From: Tannerellaceae bacterium
GTDB taxonomy: Bacteria; Bacteroidota; Bacteroidia; Bacteroidales; Tannerellaceae
Direction: 5' to 3'
Length of the DNA stretch: 62,815 bases
NCBI GenBank assembly: GCA_021201295.1
Contig: JAJQFE010000007.1
Span: 1-62,815 of the forward strand
The notes beneath the pieces are model-generated. The model saw only the letters and a list, made by a program, of their open reading frames with translations. It made no database searches and had not been told where the DNA came from. The translations under genes were made by a program, and so were the position numbers. Shown here in pieces: positions 54,408 through 62,815 of the stretch. The stretch's first letter is position 1, and the number at the start of each line of letters is the position of its first letter.

Positions 54408-56507
54408 TCAATTGGAAGTAGTCATCCTTTTAATAATATTATAGGCATTTATAATCCCCAATTCTCCTGCTTTACTAAGATCGGCTATTCCTCTGTTGGC
54501 ATCACCCTGGGAAAGACGGGCTAACCCTCTGTTAAAATAGGCTTCTGCAAACTCCGGATCCCGTAGAATTGCCTCATTATAATCCTGTATGGCTGCACGG
54601 TAATCCCGTTGGGCACATCTTAAATTCCCCCTGTTAAAATAGGCATAGACAAATTCCGGATTTAATTTGATAACCATATCGTAATCCCGGACAATCAGTT
54701 CATGTTCATACGCCCGTTTATTATCCCTGGCTAATGCTGTGGAAGCATCCGTCATGTTTCTGTTCGGCATAGCAGGCCGGGAAGATGGATTCAGGTTGAG
54801 ACTTGTAGAAGAAAAGTCTTCTAATTCATTAGAGACCTGAGCTAACGTATAGTCTAACTGTTTATAACGAACTACTGCACGATTAAAATAAGCCATGGAG
54901 AAAGAGGGATCTAAATCTATTACTTTATCAAAATCACTGAGGGCTTCCGTAAAGTCCTGCACCAACATAAAATTCAGTGCTCTGCCGAAATAGGCATACG
55001 CATCTCTAGGCTGTGCATCAATCTTATAAGAAAATTCATCGATAGAAGCGAAATGTTCAGCAATCTGATCTTCCGTCAAAGCAGCTTCTTCATTGGTAAG
55101 ACGCAATTTACGGGGAAGGATCATCCGGTTATTATATTCCTCTATAGTTTTATCGTAATAAATCAATTTTTTAACCGGATCTGCTTTTTCATAATAAGTG
55201 ATTACAAACTGGGATTCCAGGTCTACACGCACATTCCGGTCCTGCACCCTGCCCCGTACTTCGCTCTGGTATTTACTCTTTCTTTCCTCTTCTTTATCAT
55301 ATACCACTAAACGGTTAAACTTATTGATATTGGTATCAGACTGTTCCCGGGTATTCTCTCCTTCGCCTTCGTCCTCCTGAGCTAAAGTCTTGGGAGAGGC
55401 CAGTCCCTGTCTTCCACTCTTCATATTCTGTTCTATTTCATAGGCAGTCCAGTAATCCCGGTCTGCACCTGCATTATCATTTAACTTCCGCTTAGCTTCA
55501 GCACGACTGTAATATCCGGGAATAAAATTAGGGTATTGGTGTAACACTACATCAAAATCCCGCACGGCTCCCAGGTTATCTCCTGTTTCAAAATGGAGTA
55601 ATGCCCGGTTATAATAAGCCATATAGTTGTCTGGTTCCTGCTCTATCACCACATCAAAGTCTTCAATGGCCCGGTTATTATCCCCTACCTGGAACCTTAA
55701 CAATCCCCGGTTAAAATGAGCAATCAGATTATGCGCATCCATATCGATCACCTGGTCATAATCTGCCATAGCTCCGCGCAGGTCATTCATCTGGTAACGG
55801 ACCAGTCCCCGGTTGATATAATAGTCACTTTTACGGTTATTCAGCCGGATGGCTTCATTCAGATCGGTTAATGCCCCTTCCAAATCGTTAGTCTGATAAC
55901 GAACAATCGCTCGATTTCCATAAATAGGCGCATAATAAGGATCTAATGCTATGGCTGAGTCATAATCAGCCAACGCCCGGATCGTATCTCCCTTTTCCAG
56001 ATACATGGCTCCACGGGTCATATAACTCATGGAATACTTAGGATAGGAGGTAATGAGATCTTCAAATACATGTTCTGCTCCGTCAAAATCCTTATTCTGA
56101 ATATAGGCCACAGCCAGGTTAACCAGCATCCGACGGTCACCCGGCTTAAATTCCAATCCTTTGGTGTAATCTTCAATCGCTCCTTCAAACAGATCCTGGC
56201 TCTGCCGGGCTATTCCCCTTGCATAATAAGCCTGTACTAAAAAGGGGTTCCGCTGAAGACATAATGAACAGTCTTCTTCGGCCCCCTTATAATCGTCTAA
56301 TTGTATTTTCGCTACTGCCCGGTAAAAATAGGGCTCAGCTAACCAGGGTTTAGACTTAATTACCTGATTAAAATATTGTATGGATAAGACGTAGTCTTCA
56401 AAGTATAAAGCATTCCGTCCAATCGCAAGTACACGGTCTGTATTAATTTGTGCAACTAAAACAAATGAATATATCTGTAGTAAAATAAAGAGAATAGCCT
56501 TCTTCAT
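54408..56507 (-). CDS. Secreted tetratricopeptide-repeat protein
   Basis: 699 residues. Signal peptide (ILFILLQIYSFVLVAQ), then at least ten TPR units in two blocks (about 25-360 and 480-690), for example PYFYRAVAKIQLDDYKGAEEDC and AYYNRALLHFETGDNLGAVRDFD. A spacer of about 110 residues with charged low-complexity sequence separates them. Periplasmic scaffold of unknown partner. It has its own -7 element (TATTTTTG, 56531-56538). Confidence 0.88.
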   Translation of the reverse strand: MKKAILFILLQIYSFVLVAQINTDRVLAIGRNALYFEDYVLSIQYFNQVIKSKPWLAEPYFYRAVAKIQLDDYKGAEEDCSLCLQRNPFLVQAYYARGIARQSQDLFEGAIEDYTKGLEFKPGDRRMLVNLAVAYIQNKDFDGAEHVFEDLITSYPKYSMSYMTRGAMYLEKGDTIRALADYDSAIALDPYYAPIYGNRAIVRYQTNDLEGALTDLNEAIRLNNRKSDYYINRGLVRYQMNDLRGAMADYDQVIDMDAHNLIAHFNRGLLRFQVGDNNRAIEDFDVVIEQEPDNYMAYYNRALLHFETGDNLGAVRDFDVVLHQYPNFIPGYYSRAEAKRKLNDNAGADRDYWTAYEIEQNMKSGRQGLASPKTLAQEDEGEGENTREQSDTNINKFNRLVVYDKEEERKSKYQSEVRGRVQDRNVRVDLESQFVITYYEKADPVKKLIYYDKTIEEYNNRMILPRKLRLTNEEAALTEDQIAEHFASIDEFSYKIDAQPRDAYAYFGRALNFMLVQDFTEALSDFDKVIDLDPSFSMAYFNRAVVRYKQLDYTLAQVSNELEDFSSTSLNLNPSSRPAMPNRNMTDASTALARDNKRAYEHELIVRDYDMVIKLNPEFVYAYFNRGNLRCAQRDYRAAIQDYNEAILRDPEFAEAYFNRGLARLSQGDANRGIADLSKAGELGIINAYNIIKRMTTSN

Positions 56508-56530
56508 CGTTGTTTCAACTGATTGAAAGG

Positions 56531-56538
56531 CAAAAATA
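56531..56538 (-). promoter_or_regulatory. Predicted -7 element of the TPR gene
   Basis: The minus strand reads TATTTTTG, 24 bp before the start codon. Confidence 0.55.
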
Positions 56539-56549
56539 AGGAAATTATC

Positions 56550-56840
56550 TTACTTAGGTTCAATTTTTACCATCAAATGATTTTTTCCTATTTTATCTCC
56601 TTCTTTTACCCCGACTGAGATCACTTTTCCTGTTACCGGAGCCACTATACGGTTAAACATTTTCATGGCTTCATGGATCAGCAACAATTGTCCTTCCTGT
56701 ACTTCTTCGCCTTCCTGTACTTCCACTTCGATAATAGTACCGGGAAGGGTGGAAAGAATATCTCCGGGTAGCGGCTTTTGCCAGACCTGCCTGTTTTTAT
56801 ATTTGTTGGTAAGGAGCGTTTTGTATTTACGTGCTGTCAC
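56550..56840 (-). CDS. Biotin carboxyl carrier subunit (N-terminus shifted by an A6 run)
   Basis: 96 residues from a GTG. The biotin site is LIHEAMKMFNRI (Lys near residue 62), with the carrier fold PLPGDILSTLPGTIIEVEVQEGEE. Upstream the frame stays open (EELVDFV) without an ATG. The nearest ATG (56872) reads MEKMKNW and stops. One extra A in the A6 run at 56863-56868 would give MEKNEELVDFVVTARKYKT, the normal family start. It carries the carboxyl group for the decarboxylase or carboxylase encoded by the next upstream gene. Confidence 0.8.
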   Translation of the reverse strand: MTARKYKTLLTNKYKNRQVWQKPLPGDILSTLPGTIIEVEVQEGEEVQEGQLLLIHEAMKMFNRIVAPVTGKVISVGVKEGDKIGKNHLMVKIEPK

Positions 56841-56887
56841 TACAAAATCTACCAGTTCTTCATTTTTTCCATATGTAAAAGACTCAA

Positions 56888-58378
56888 TTAGAAAGGTGGT
56901 AATCCATGTTTCTTCGCTGGTCTGTATTCTTCCTTGAGTACGGAAAGTTTCAGCGCATGTAATAAAAGAGAACGGGTCTCTTTGGGTTCAATAACAGCGT
57001 CGATAAAACCTTTGGAAGCTGCCACATAGGGATTGGCAAATTTCTCAATATATTCTTTTACTTTGACCTGGCGCATCGCTTCTTCATCTTCCGCTTCCAT
57101 AATTTCCTTACGGAAAATAATATTAGCTGCTCCTTCAGGTCCCATAACCGCAATTTCTGCTCCCGGCCATGCAAACATAAAATCAGCTCCTAAATGGCGG
57201 GAATTCATAGCAATATATCCACCACCGTAGGCTTTACGCAGGATGACGGTAATCTTAGGCACAGTAGCTTCCGAATAGGCGTACAATACTTTTGCCCCGT
57301 GACGGATCACTCCGGCATGCTCCTGGTCTACCCCGGGTAAATAACCCGGCATATCTTCCAGGGTGATAATAGGAATATTGAAAGAATCACAGAAACGGAT
57401 AAAACGTGCTGATTTATCTGCGCTATCGCAATCCAGCACTCCTGCCAGTACCATCGGCTGATTCGCGACAAATCCGACAGTTTCACCATCCATACGTCCG
57501 AATCCAATCACTATATTGGCGGCCCATAGTTCCTGTACTTCCAGGAAATCTGAATCATCGACAATACATCTGATCACATCCCTTACATCATATGGTTGCT
57601 TAGGATCGGATGGAACGATTTCTTCTATATTTAACTTCGTGGACGGCAATTTAGGTTCAACCGACTTAGCCCGTTGCTGATTATTCCATGGAATATAACT
57701 GACTAACCGTTTGATCTGATCAAAACATTCCAACTCACTTTTAGCATAGAAATGAGCATTTCCTGTAATCTCCGCATGTACTCTGGCACCACCCAGATCT
57801 TCCATAGAAATATCTTCTCCTAAGACGGTCTTGATAACGTTCGGACCAGTAATAAACATTTTAGAGATATTTTCTACTACAAATACAAAGTCCGTCAAAG
57901 CCGGAGAATAGACTGCACCTCCGGCACAGGGCCCTAAAATAAGGGAGATCTGTGGGATCACTCCGGAAGCAATGGTATTCCGGTAAAATATCTCTCCATA
58001 TCCGGCCAATGCCCCTACTCCTTCCTGAATACGTGCACCTCCGGAATCATTGATTCCGATGATAGGACATTTCATCTTAAGGGCATGATCCATTATTTTA
58101 GTGATCTTCCGGGCATGTTGTAAACCCAATGAACCTCCGGCAACTGTAAAGTCCTGTGCATAAATACATACCGGAGCTCCGAAGATGGTTCCGGTCCCGG
58201 TCACGACACCGTCTCCGGGAAACTCTTTTTTATCCATTCCGAAATCACGTCCATCGTGTTTTACAAACATATTATATTCCTGGAATGAATTCTCATCAAG
58301 CAGAGATAATATACGCTCACGGGCCGTTAATTTTCCCATGGCTACCTGCTTTTCAATCGCAGCTTCCCCACCACCCAT
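56888..58378 (-). CDS. mmdA: Methylmalonyl-CoA decarboxylase / acyl-CoA carboxylase beta subunit (N-terminus shifted by an A6 run)
   Basis: 496 residues from ATG 58378. Carboxyltransferase domains have GINDSGGARIQEGVGALAGY, GPCAGGAVYSPALTDF, EDMPGYLPGVDQEHAG and the C-terminal GLPPF. The family usually starts about 18 codons earlier. An ATG at 58433 reads MTDLNKNIQALQEK and then leaves the frame at an A6 run (58391-58396); changing the run length restores KAVVQMGGGE. The internal ATG may suffice. It transfers carboxyl from methylmalonyl-CoA (or to propionyl-CoA) with the biotin carrier encoded 47 bp downstream. Confidence 0.88.
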   Translation of the reverse strand: MGGGEAAIEKQVAMGKLTARERILSLLDENSFQEYNMFVKHDGRDFGMDKKEFPGDGVVTGTGTIFGAPVCIYAQDFTVAGGSLGLQHARKITKIMDHALKMKCPIIGINDSGGARIQEGVGALAGYGEIFYRNTIASGVIPQISLILGPCAGGAVYSPALTDFVFVVENISKMFITGPNVIKTVLGEDISMEDLGGARVHAEITGNAHFYAKSELECFDQIKRLVSYIPWNNQQRAKSVEPKLPSTKLNIEEIVPSDPKQPYDVRDVIRCIVDDSDFLEVQELWAANIVIGFGRMDGETVGFVANQPMVLAGVLDCDSADKSARFIRFCDSFNIPIITLEDMPGYLPGVDQEHAGVIRHGAKVLYAYSEATVPKITVILRKAYGGGYIAMNSRHLGADFMFAWPGAEIAVMGPEGAANIIFRKEIMEAEDEEAMRQVKVKEYIEKFANPYVAASKGFIDAVIEPKETRSLLLHALKLSVLKEEYRPAKKHGLPPF

Positions 58379-58450
58379 TTGAACGACGGCTTTTTTCCTG
58401 TAGCGCCTGAATGTTTTTGTTTAAGTCTGTCATAGTATCCATTTAGTTTG

Positions 58451-59008
58451 TCATTTTCCCACAGCTTTTGCCCGGTATGAACAACGTGCTGTTCCTTTTA
58501 TAATATTGTTTAGTTTGGATTTATTCAACTGACGCCGGATCGCTGAAATATTATCGATGAAGACATGCCCGTCCAGATGTTCACATTCATGCTGTACGAC
58601 ACGTGCTGCAAACCCTTCAATTTCCTCTTCATGTTCTACCCAATCCGCATCCTTATATTTTATACGGATCTTACTGGCTCGTTCCACCTTTTCATGGACA
58701 CCGGGCAGACTTAAGCAGCCTTCTTCTAGCGCAATGGTTTCCTCACTGCTTTCAACAATATCCAGATTGATCATAATACGTTTAAAACCTTCACATTCTG
58801 GAAAATTCTTCCCCATCACATCTGCATCGATCACCAGCAACCGCAGGGATAAACCGACTTGTGGAGCAGCCAGGCCAACACCATCCGCATGATACATGGT
58901 TTCAAACATATTTCCTATCAACTCTTTTAACCCGGCATAGTCTTCAGGCACCTCTTCAGCTTCTTTTCTTAATACCGGTTGACCATATAAATATACTGGT
59001 AAGATCAT
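58451..59008 (-). CDS. def: Peptide deformylase
   Basis: 185 residues with all three deformylase motifs: [10 protein letters not shown] (near 43), EGCLSLPG (near 96, metal Cys) and QHECEHLDG (near 139, two metal His and catalytic Glu). It removes the formyl group from new proteins. It overlaps the end of ruvX by 4 bp, so the two are translationally coupled. Confidence 0.97.
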   Translation of the reverse strand: MILPVYLYGQPVLRKEAEEVPEDYAGLKELIGNMFETMYHADGVGLAAPQVGLSLRLLVIDADVMGKNFPECEGFKRIMINLDIVESSEETIALEEGCLSLPGVHEKVERASKIRIKYKDADWVEHEEEIEGFAARVVQHECEHLDGHVFIDNISAIRRQLNKSKLNNIIKGTARCSYRAKAVGK

Positions 59009-59436
59009 AACTTATTATTCTGATATTTTTTACTTTCCATATATGACTGCAGGATAATCACTGCACTAATCTCATCTACTAAGGCTTTTTCCTGCTTTTT
59101 CTTCTTTTTCAGTCCTCCTTCCAGCATGGCTTTATGGGCCAATACGGAAGTAAAACGTTCATCATAATATTCGACCGGGATATCCGGAATAGTACGCTGA
59201 AGGTGGGTTACAAATGCTTTTACATAGGGCATATTTTCAGACACTTCATTGTTCATCTGCCTGGGTAGTCCCACAATAAACCGCTCCACAGGCTCTTTCT
59301 TACTATACTCTTTCAGATGGTTAACCACCTCCCCGCTGGCTACGGTTGCCAGGCCATTTGCGATGAGTTGAAGCGTATCCGTCACAGCCAGACCTGTACG
59401 TTTTCTTCCATAATCTATCGCTACTATTCTTCCCAT
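59005..59436 (-). CDS. ruvX: RuvX/YqgF-family endonuclease-like protein
   Basis: 143 residues from ATG 59436. [20 protein letters not shown] and [12 protein letters not shown] are the family RNase H-fold motifs, with YYDERFTS and [11 protein letters not shown]. It is implicated in rRNA processing or as a Holliday-junction resolvase. The earlier TTG lies inside the promoter element TATCTTTG (59443-59450), so it is excluded. Transcription should start at or next to this ATG. Confidence 0.93.
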   Translation of the reverse strand: MGRIVAIDYGRKRTGLAVTDTLQLIANGLATVASGEVVNHLKEYSKKEPVERFIVGLPRQMNNEVSENMPYVKAFVTHLQRTIPDIPVEYYDERFTSVLAHKAMLEGGLKKKKKQEKALVDEISAVIILQSYMESKKYQNNKL

Positions 59437-59442
59437 AAGCTG

Positions 59443-59450
59443 CAAAGATA
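59443..59450 (-). promoter_or_regulatory. Predicted -7 element of ruvX, possible leaderless transcript
   Basis: The minus strand reads TATCTTTG and ends 6 bp before the ruvX start codon. Confidence 0.55.
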
Positions 59451-59504
59451 GTATAAAAAATAAAAAGGATTACACAAAACAGGGAAAAGTATGCAGTTTA
59501 ACGT

Positions 59505-60902
59505 TTAATAGGCGTTTTCTTCTCCTTTAAGCATGTTTAATATAGTCACTACAATAATCTTAAGATCCAGAAAGAACGTCCAGTTTTCAATATACCATAC
59601 ATCTCTCTTTACCCGGCCTTCCATTTGTTTCAACGTCTTGGTTTCCCCCCGGTAACCCGTTACCTGAGCCCATCCTGTAATTCCCGGTTTAACTAAATGG
59701 CGTACCATATATTTATCAATAAGTGCGGCATATTGGTCTGTATGTTTCAGCATATGAGGACGAGGGCCTACTACTGACATATCTCCCTTTAATACATTGA
59801 TAAACTGGGGAAATTCATCTAAATTGGTTTTCCTCAGAAAGGTACCCAGGCGAGTTATCCGGGGATCATCCTTGGTTGCCTGTATGGAATCTGCCTGTGG
59901 ATTCATTTTCATGGTCCTGAATTTATAACACATAAAGTCATAACCATATAACCCGGTACGTTTCTGCTTAAATAAAACAGGACCCGGAGAATTCATTTTT
60001 ATTAATGTTCCGATAATTGTATACATTACCGGATAGACTGTAACCAGGATTATACAGGAAAAAATAATATCGAACCCTCTTTTTAAAGCCCGGTTATAAG
60101 CAGCCTGTAAAGGTTCTTTCCGGACAGACAATAAAGGAACGGATTCCATCATCTCCAGAATCAGGCTTTTCTTTACATTCCGGTAAAATTCCGGCACGAT
60201 AAAGAAACGGATCATATGTTTTTCGGAAAAATTTAATAATTTCAGGATTTTATCATCTTTGGTTCCCGGTAAGGTACAGTAGATCTCATCTATATAATTT
60301 GCCATGGCATAGGCTTCCACTTCATCCGTAGTACCCAAATAATTAGGTAAAACCTCCTTCAAGCTTTGATTATCATCAAAAAAGCCCATGATGGTGAAAC
60401 CATACGCTAATTCTTCTTTCATCATCTGATATAATTCTATCCCATTTTTACCGGCTCCAACAATAATAATCCGTTTAGAATTATATCCTTTTTTCCGGTA
60501 GATTTTCAACAGGACTCTTACCGGCACTCTCCACAGAGAAAAGACAACAATAGAAGAGGTATAGTAGACTACAAGAAAAGTAGCTAACACATCCCCGACA
60601 TTCAAAAAGGTCAGACAGGTAGTAAAAAGAAATATATGAAAAGTGGTCAGTGCAAATACCCGCTTGACAATTTCATCAATAAATACGACCGATAAATGTA
60701 ATTGGGTAGGAACAAAATAGAGGGCAAAGAAATAGCAGAAATTAAAGAACAGGACAATTTCCCTCAGGTTGTCTGTAATAGCAGTTGTATAAAAATCACT
60801 TAATCCATAATACACGGTAAAGAAGAGTATATTGAGGACCAGTAGATCGCCAACTCCTATCAACCATTGAATAAGATAACCATGTTTTTTATTAAACTCC
60901 AT
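59505..60902 (-). CDS. Undecaprenyl-phosphate sugar-1-phosphate transferase (WbaP/WcaJ-like)
   Basis: 465 residues. Five N-terminal membrane helices, a Rossmann-like middle part with VGAGKNGIELYQMM, a further helix near 290, and the C-terminal transferase with KRGFDIIFS, SPGPVLFKQKRTGLYG, YKFRTMK and PRHMLKHTDQYA-type ending (P-R-P-H context). It transfers a hexose-1-phosphate to undecaprenyl phosphate, the first step of capsule or exopolysaccharide units. No other glycan gene is adjacent. Confidence 0.92.
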   Translation of the reverse strand: MEFNKKHGYLIQWLIGVGDLLVLNILFFTVYYGLSDFYTTAITDNLREIVLFFNFCYFFALYFVPTQLHLSVVFIDEIVKRVFALTTFHIFLFTTCLTFLNVGDVLATFLVVYYTSSIVVFSLWRVPVRVLLKIYRKKGYNSKRIIIVGAGKNGIELYQMMKEELAYGFTIMGFFDDNQSLKEVLPNYLGTTDEVEAYAMANYIDEIYCTLPGTKDDKILKLLNFSEKHMIRFFIVPEFYRNVKKSLILEMMESVPLLSVRKEPLQAAYNRALKRGFDIIFSCIILVTVYPVMYTIIGTLIKMNSPGPVLFKQKRTGLYGYDFMCYKFRTMKMNPQADSIQATKDDPRITRLGTFLRKTNLDEFPQFINVLKGDMSVVGPRPHMLKHTDQYAALIDKYMVRHLVKPGITGWAQVTGYRGETKTLKQMEGRVKRDVWYIENWTFFLDLKIIVVTILNMLKGEENAY

Positions 60903-60924
60903 TGTTTTTTATGATAAAATCGCA

Positions 60925-60932
60925 CAAAGGTA
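60925..60932 (-). promoter_or_regulatory. Predicted -7 element of the sugar transferase gene
   Basis: The minus strand reads TACCTTTG, 22 bp before ATG 60902. Confidence 0.6.
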
Positions 60933-61113
60933 ATAAATTTCGTACACAAAAAAATTAAGTCTTTCTCTGATTCCTCTATCAAAAAAGACTATAGCAACTG
61001 ATAAATTAAGCAAAAGAATTATCCGCACAGACAATCCTTTGTAAAAGATTTGCATGAATTAACAGAATGAATGTTATGTCAGATTAAGCCTGGATAACTT
61101 ACCCAACCGGAAC

Positions 61114-61302
61114 TTATTTTATAAGATAGTTCGTATAATGTTTACCAATATATTTTTTCAATTCCTGGAGGCTGGCAGGAACCGCTGTCTCCGGATCTTC
61201 TTTTCCTTCAAATTCCAGGGTAAAATACTGGTAAGACCTGTGGCTAAAAATGAACGGCGGGATAGTTTCATACTGGATACGTTTAAGATTAACAATGAAT
61301 AA
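61114..61302 (-). pseudogene. Orphan C-terminal reading frame (gene relic)
   Basis: 63 codons between a TGA and the TAA at 61114-61116, without ATG. The translation (for example YETIPPFIFSHRSYQYFTLE and LQELKKYIGKHYTNYLIK) has natural composition and local codon use, unlike a shadow frame. No start or upstream part exists, so it is probably the tail of a lost gene. Family not recognised. Confidence 0.35.
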
Positions 61303-61451
61303 TCAGATGTCTTCCAAATATATACATAAAGATTTATTTTACAAAAAAATAAATTTGAAATAATCCTGTATATCTGAATCCTGCACCGTTATTTTGTGTA
61401 TGGTTTAAATAAAATATGCTCACAGATTCATAAAAAAGTTTGGATCAACAA

Positions 61452-61483
61452 AAAAAAGGATCCCTGTTCAGGGATCCTTTTTT
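61452..61483 (-). terminator. Terminator of the OmpA-family gene
   Basis: AAAAAAGGATCCCT/AGGGATCCTTTTTT perfect 14-bp stem with loop GTTC, 26 bp after the stop codon. Confidence 0.93.
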
Positions 61484-61508
61484 ATTATATTACTATTTTC
61501 AAATATGA

Positions 61509-62645
61509 TTAGTCTGCGCTCATAATTACTACACGGTTCCAATCGTTTACAGAGTATGGTTGAACATCCGAACCTTTCCATTCAATGACGATCTGGCTGG
61601 AAGGAATACCATATTTGTCTGTTAATTCTTTAGCTACCGCTTTAGCACGTCTTTCAGAAAGAGCCATGTTATACTGAGAGGTACTTGTATTCTTATCCGC
61701 ATAACCTACTACTTTAATACGTACATTATGTTCTTTAATAAACTGAGCAGTATTATAGATATTTACTTCCTGATTGTTTTCAATCTTAGAGCTGTTGATA
61801 CGGAAACGTACTACATTTTCTCCAAATTTATTTACTGTGGTCGGAGGTACTACCTGCGGACACTCAGGACAAGATACCGGACGTCTGCTTAATTGTTCGT
61901 TTTCAGCACGTAAAGCATTGATACGGTTATTCAGGTCATTCAACAAAGCATAATCCATAGGTTCAATTACTTCAAAGTCAGTTTTGCCTAAGTTGAAAGA
62001 AAGACCGGCACTTAACTGAGCAATACCATCAGATAATTTACCCATTTCCACGCGGTTATATTGTTCGTTCAACAGGAAGCCCTGAAGTTCCAAAGTAAAA
62101 TCTACACGTTTACTCAAACGAAACATAGTCAGAATACCTGTATTTAAAGACGGAGATTCGGCTCTTGGAATACCCTGGCTTTCGAAACGTTGTGAATAAC
62201 CAAGACCAATCCAGGGAATAAAACGGAACACCCGGTTTGCATTATAACGTCCCCAGTGATTAGTCACATCATACATAAAGTCTAAGTGACCGGAAACGAA
62301 TCTGTTATGTTGCATAAATTGTGCATTATCACCTTCAAATCCGTGCAGGATACCACCACTAAATTGCACACGCATAGCAAAATAGGGATTAAACCATTTA
62401 CCGATGGATAATTGTGGATTTGCATTTAAACGATCCTTGAAATCAGCTTCACCATTCTGGTCTCCAAACAGAACACTCATGGCTCCTGCTGCACCTATAA
62501 ACCAGTTATCGCCTGCTCCGTTTTTCTTGAAATTTGTCCTGTAGCCTGTCTCGTTACTATACCCTATCTGAGGGGCATATTCTTGCGCAGCCACAGAAAA
62601 TATAAAGCCTGACAACAATGCTAAAATTAAAATTTTACTTTTCAT
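61509..62645 (-). CDS. OmpA-family outer-membrane protein
   Basis: 378 residues from ATG 62645, chosen because it starts the signal peptide (MKSKILILALLSGFIFSVAAQ). The N-terminal half is a predicted beta-barrel. A coiled-coil hinge (LNDLNNRINALRAENEQL) and a Cys-Pro segment (CPECPQVVPP) follow. The C-terminal OmpA peptidoglycan-binding domain has VVGYADKNTSTSQYN and LSERRAKAVAKEL. It links outer membrane and wall and is usually very abundant. The 5' side runs to the window edge without another gene. Confidence 0.94.
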   Translation of the reverse strand: MKSKILILALLSGFIFSVAAQEYAPQIGYSNETGYRTNFKKNGAGDNWFIGAAGAMSVLFGDQNGEADFKDRLNANPQLSIGKWFNPYFAMRVQFSGGILHGFEGDNAQFMQHNRFVSGHLDFMYDVTNHWGRYNANRVFRFIPWIGLGYSQRFESQGIPRAESPSLNTGILTMFRLSKRVDFTLELQGFLLNEQYNRVEMGKLSDGIAQLSAGLSFNLGKTDFEVIEPMDYALLNDLNNRINALRAENEQLSRRPVSCPECPQVVPPTTVNKFGENVVRFRINSSKIENNQEVNIYNTAQFIKEHNVRIKVVGYADKNTSTSQYNMALSERRAKAVAKELTDKYGIPSSQIVIEWKGSDVQPYSVNDWNRVVIMSAD

Positions 62646-62815
62646 ATACATCAACATTTTAATTAAACAATTATTTTTACTAAAATATACCACTATAAGC
62701 TGCCTAATTTATATTCAATTTAACTCTTTTTTTATATGATTATCCGCATGATGTCCGTTAATTTATTGAACATCATATGAATGTTTTAATTACGAATGTT
62801 TTTAATAATACTATT
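62646..62815. other. Upstream region of the OmpA-family gene
   Basis: 170 bp of AT-rich sequence to the window edge. No clean TAnnTTTG match is visible on the minus strand, and there is no reading frame. Confidence 0.35.

Noticed and set aside
61234-61260. Twin-arginine signal (SRRSFLATG) in a minus-strand frame
   Set aside because: The frame ends after about 38 codons with Arg-rich sequence typical of a shadow; the overlapping frame reads better as a gene tail.

Overview
The window looks like a chromosomal segment of a Bacteroidales bacterium, probably in or near Tannerellaceae/Parabacteroides. The reasons are the many TAnnTTTG-type promoter elements, a complete Bat operon, the rpmB-rpmG-DUF4295 cluster, a type IX secretion sorting tail, Bacteroides-type MobV mobilisation genes, and housekeeping genes with Bacteroidetes-style layout (dnaN-coaBC-DUF4835-recN; thrS-infC-rpmI-rplT). 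Placement at genus level is inference from remembered families only.

Layout. 0.4-2 kb: a type III polyketide synthase split by an in-frame TAG, followed by its usual membrane methyltransferase partner. 2-6.2 kb: ftsY, rimO and two HU-fold proteins, the second a membrane-anchored HU-LysM fusion. 6.4-14.8 kb: an eight-gene MoxR/DUF58/BatA-E operon. 14.8-19.4 kb: a PAP2 phosphatase, a small HTH protein, a universal-stress protein, an FHA protein and an AraC regulator broken by TGA. 19.5-30.1 kb, mostly minus strand: a YgiQ-like radical SAM protein; a folC-MFS-ispE-S9 peptidase operon; cysE-cysK. 30.2-30.8 kb: a long non-coding quasi-palindrome with a GC-rich core, next to a secreted T9SS-type protein. 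32-36.2 kb: the wreck of an integrated mobilizable element (primase tail, oriT-like region, MobV relaxase with an internal TAG, a HEPN-like gene with an internal TAG, an XRE-like gene, an unknown gene), ending near tRNA-Ser(UGA). 36.6-45.3 kb: a lipoprotein thioredoxin, ridA, and the dnaN operon read leftward. 45.5-50.5 kb: ribosomal proteins L28/L33, glutathione peroxidase, and a run of damaged genes. 50.6-62.7 kb: a candidate structured RNA, the thrS translation operon, a TPR lipoprotein-like repeat protein, methylmalonyl-CoA decarboxylase subunits, def, ruvX, a WbaP-like glycosyl-1-phosphate transferase, and an OmpA-family porin.

The most striking property of the window is the number of interrupted genes. 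There are five premature stops (three TAG, one TGA, one TAA). Four genes carry apparent frameshifts, three of them in A6 runs. One glycosidase has collapsed to a 78-residue secreted relic, and there are at least two orphan gene tails. Every gene I judge intact ends in TAA or TGA; I found none ending in TAG. Genome erosion is the simplest reading, but TAG readthrough, transcript slippage or sequence error should be separated by experiment.

Other points outside normal gene content: four copies of an approximately 55-130 bp palindromic intergenic repeat (two inverted around rimO), the 30.3-30.8 kb quasi-palindrome, and a promoter-RNA-terminator unit at 50.6-50.8 kb.
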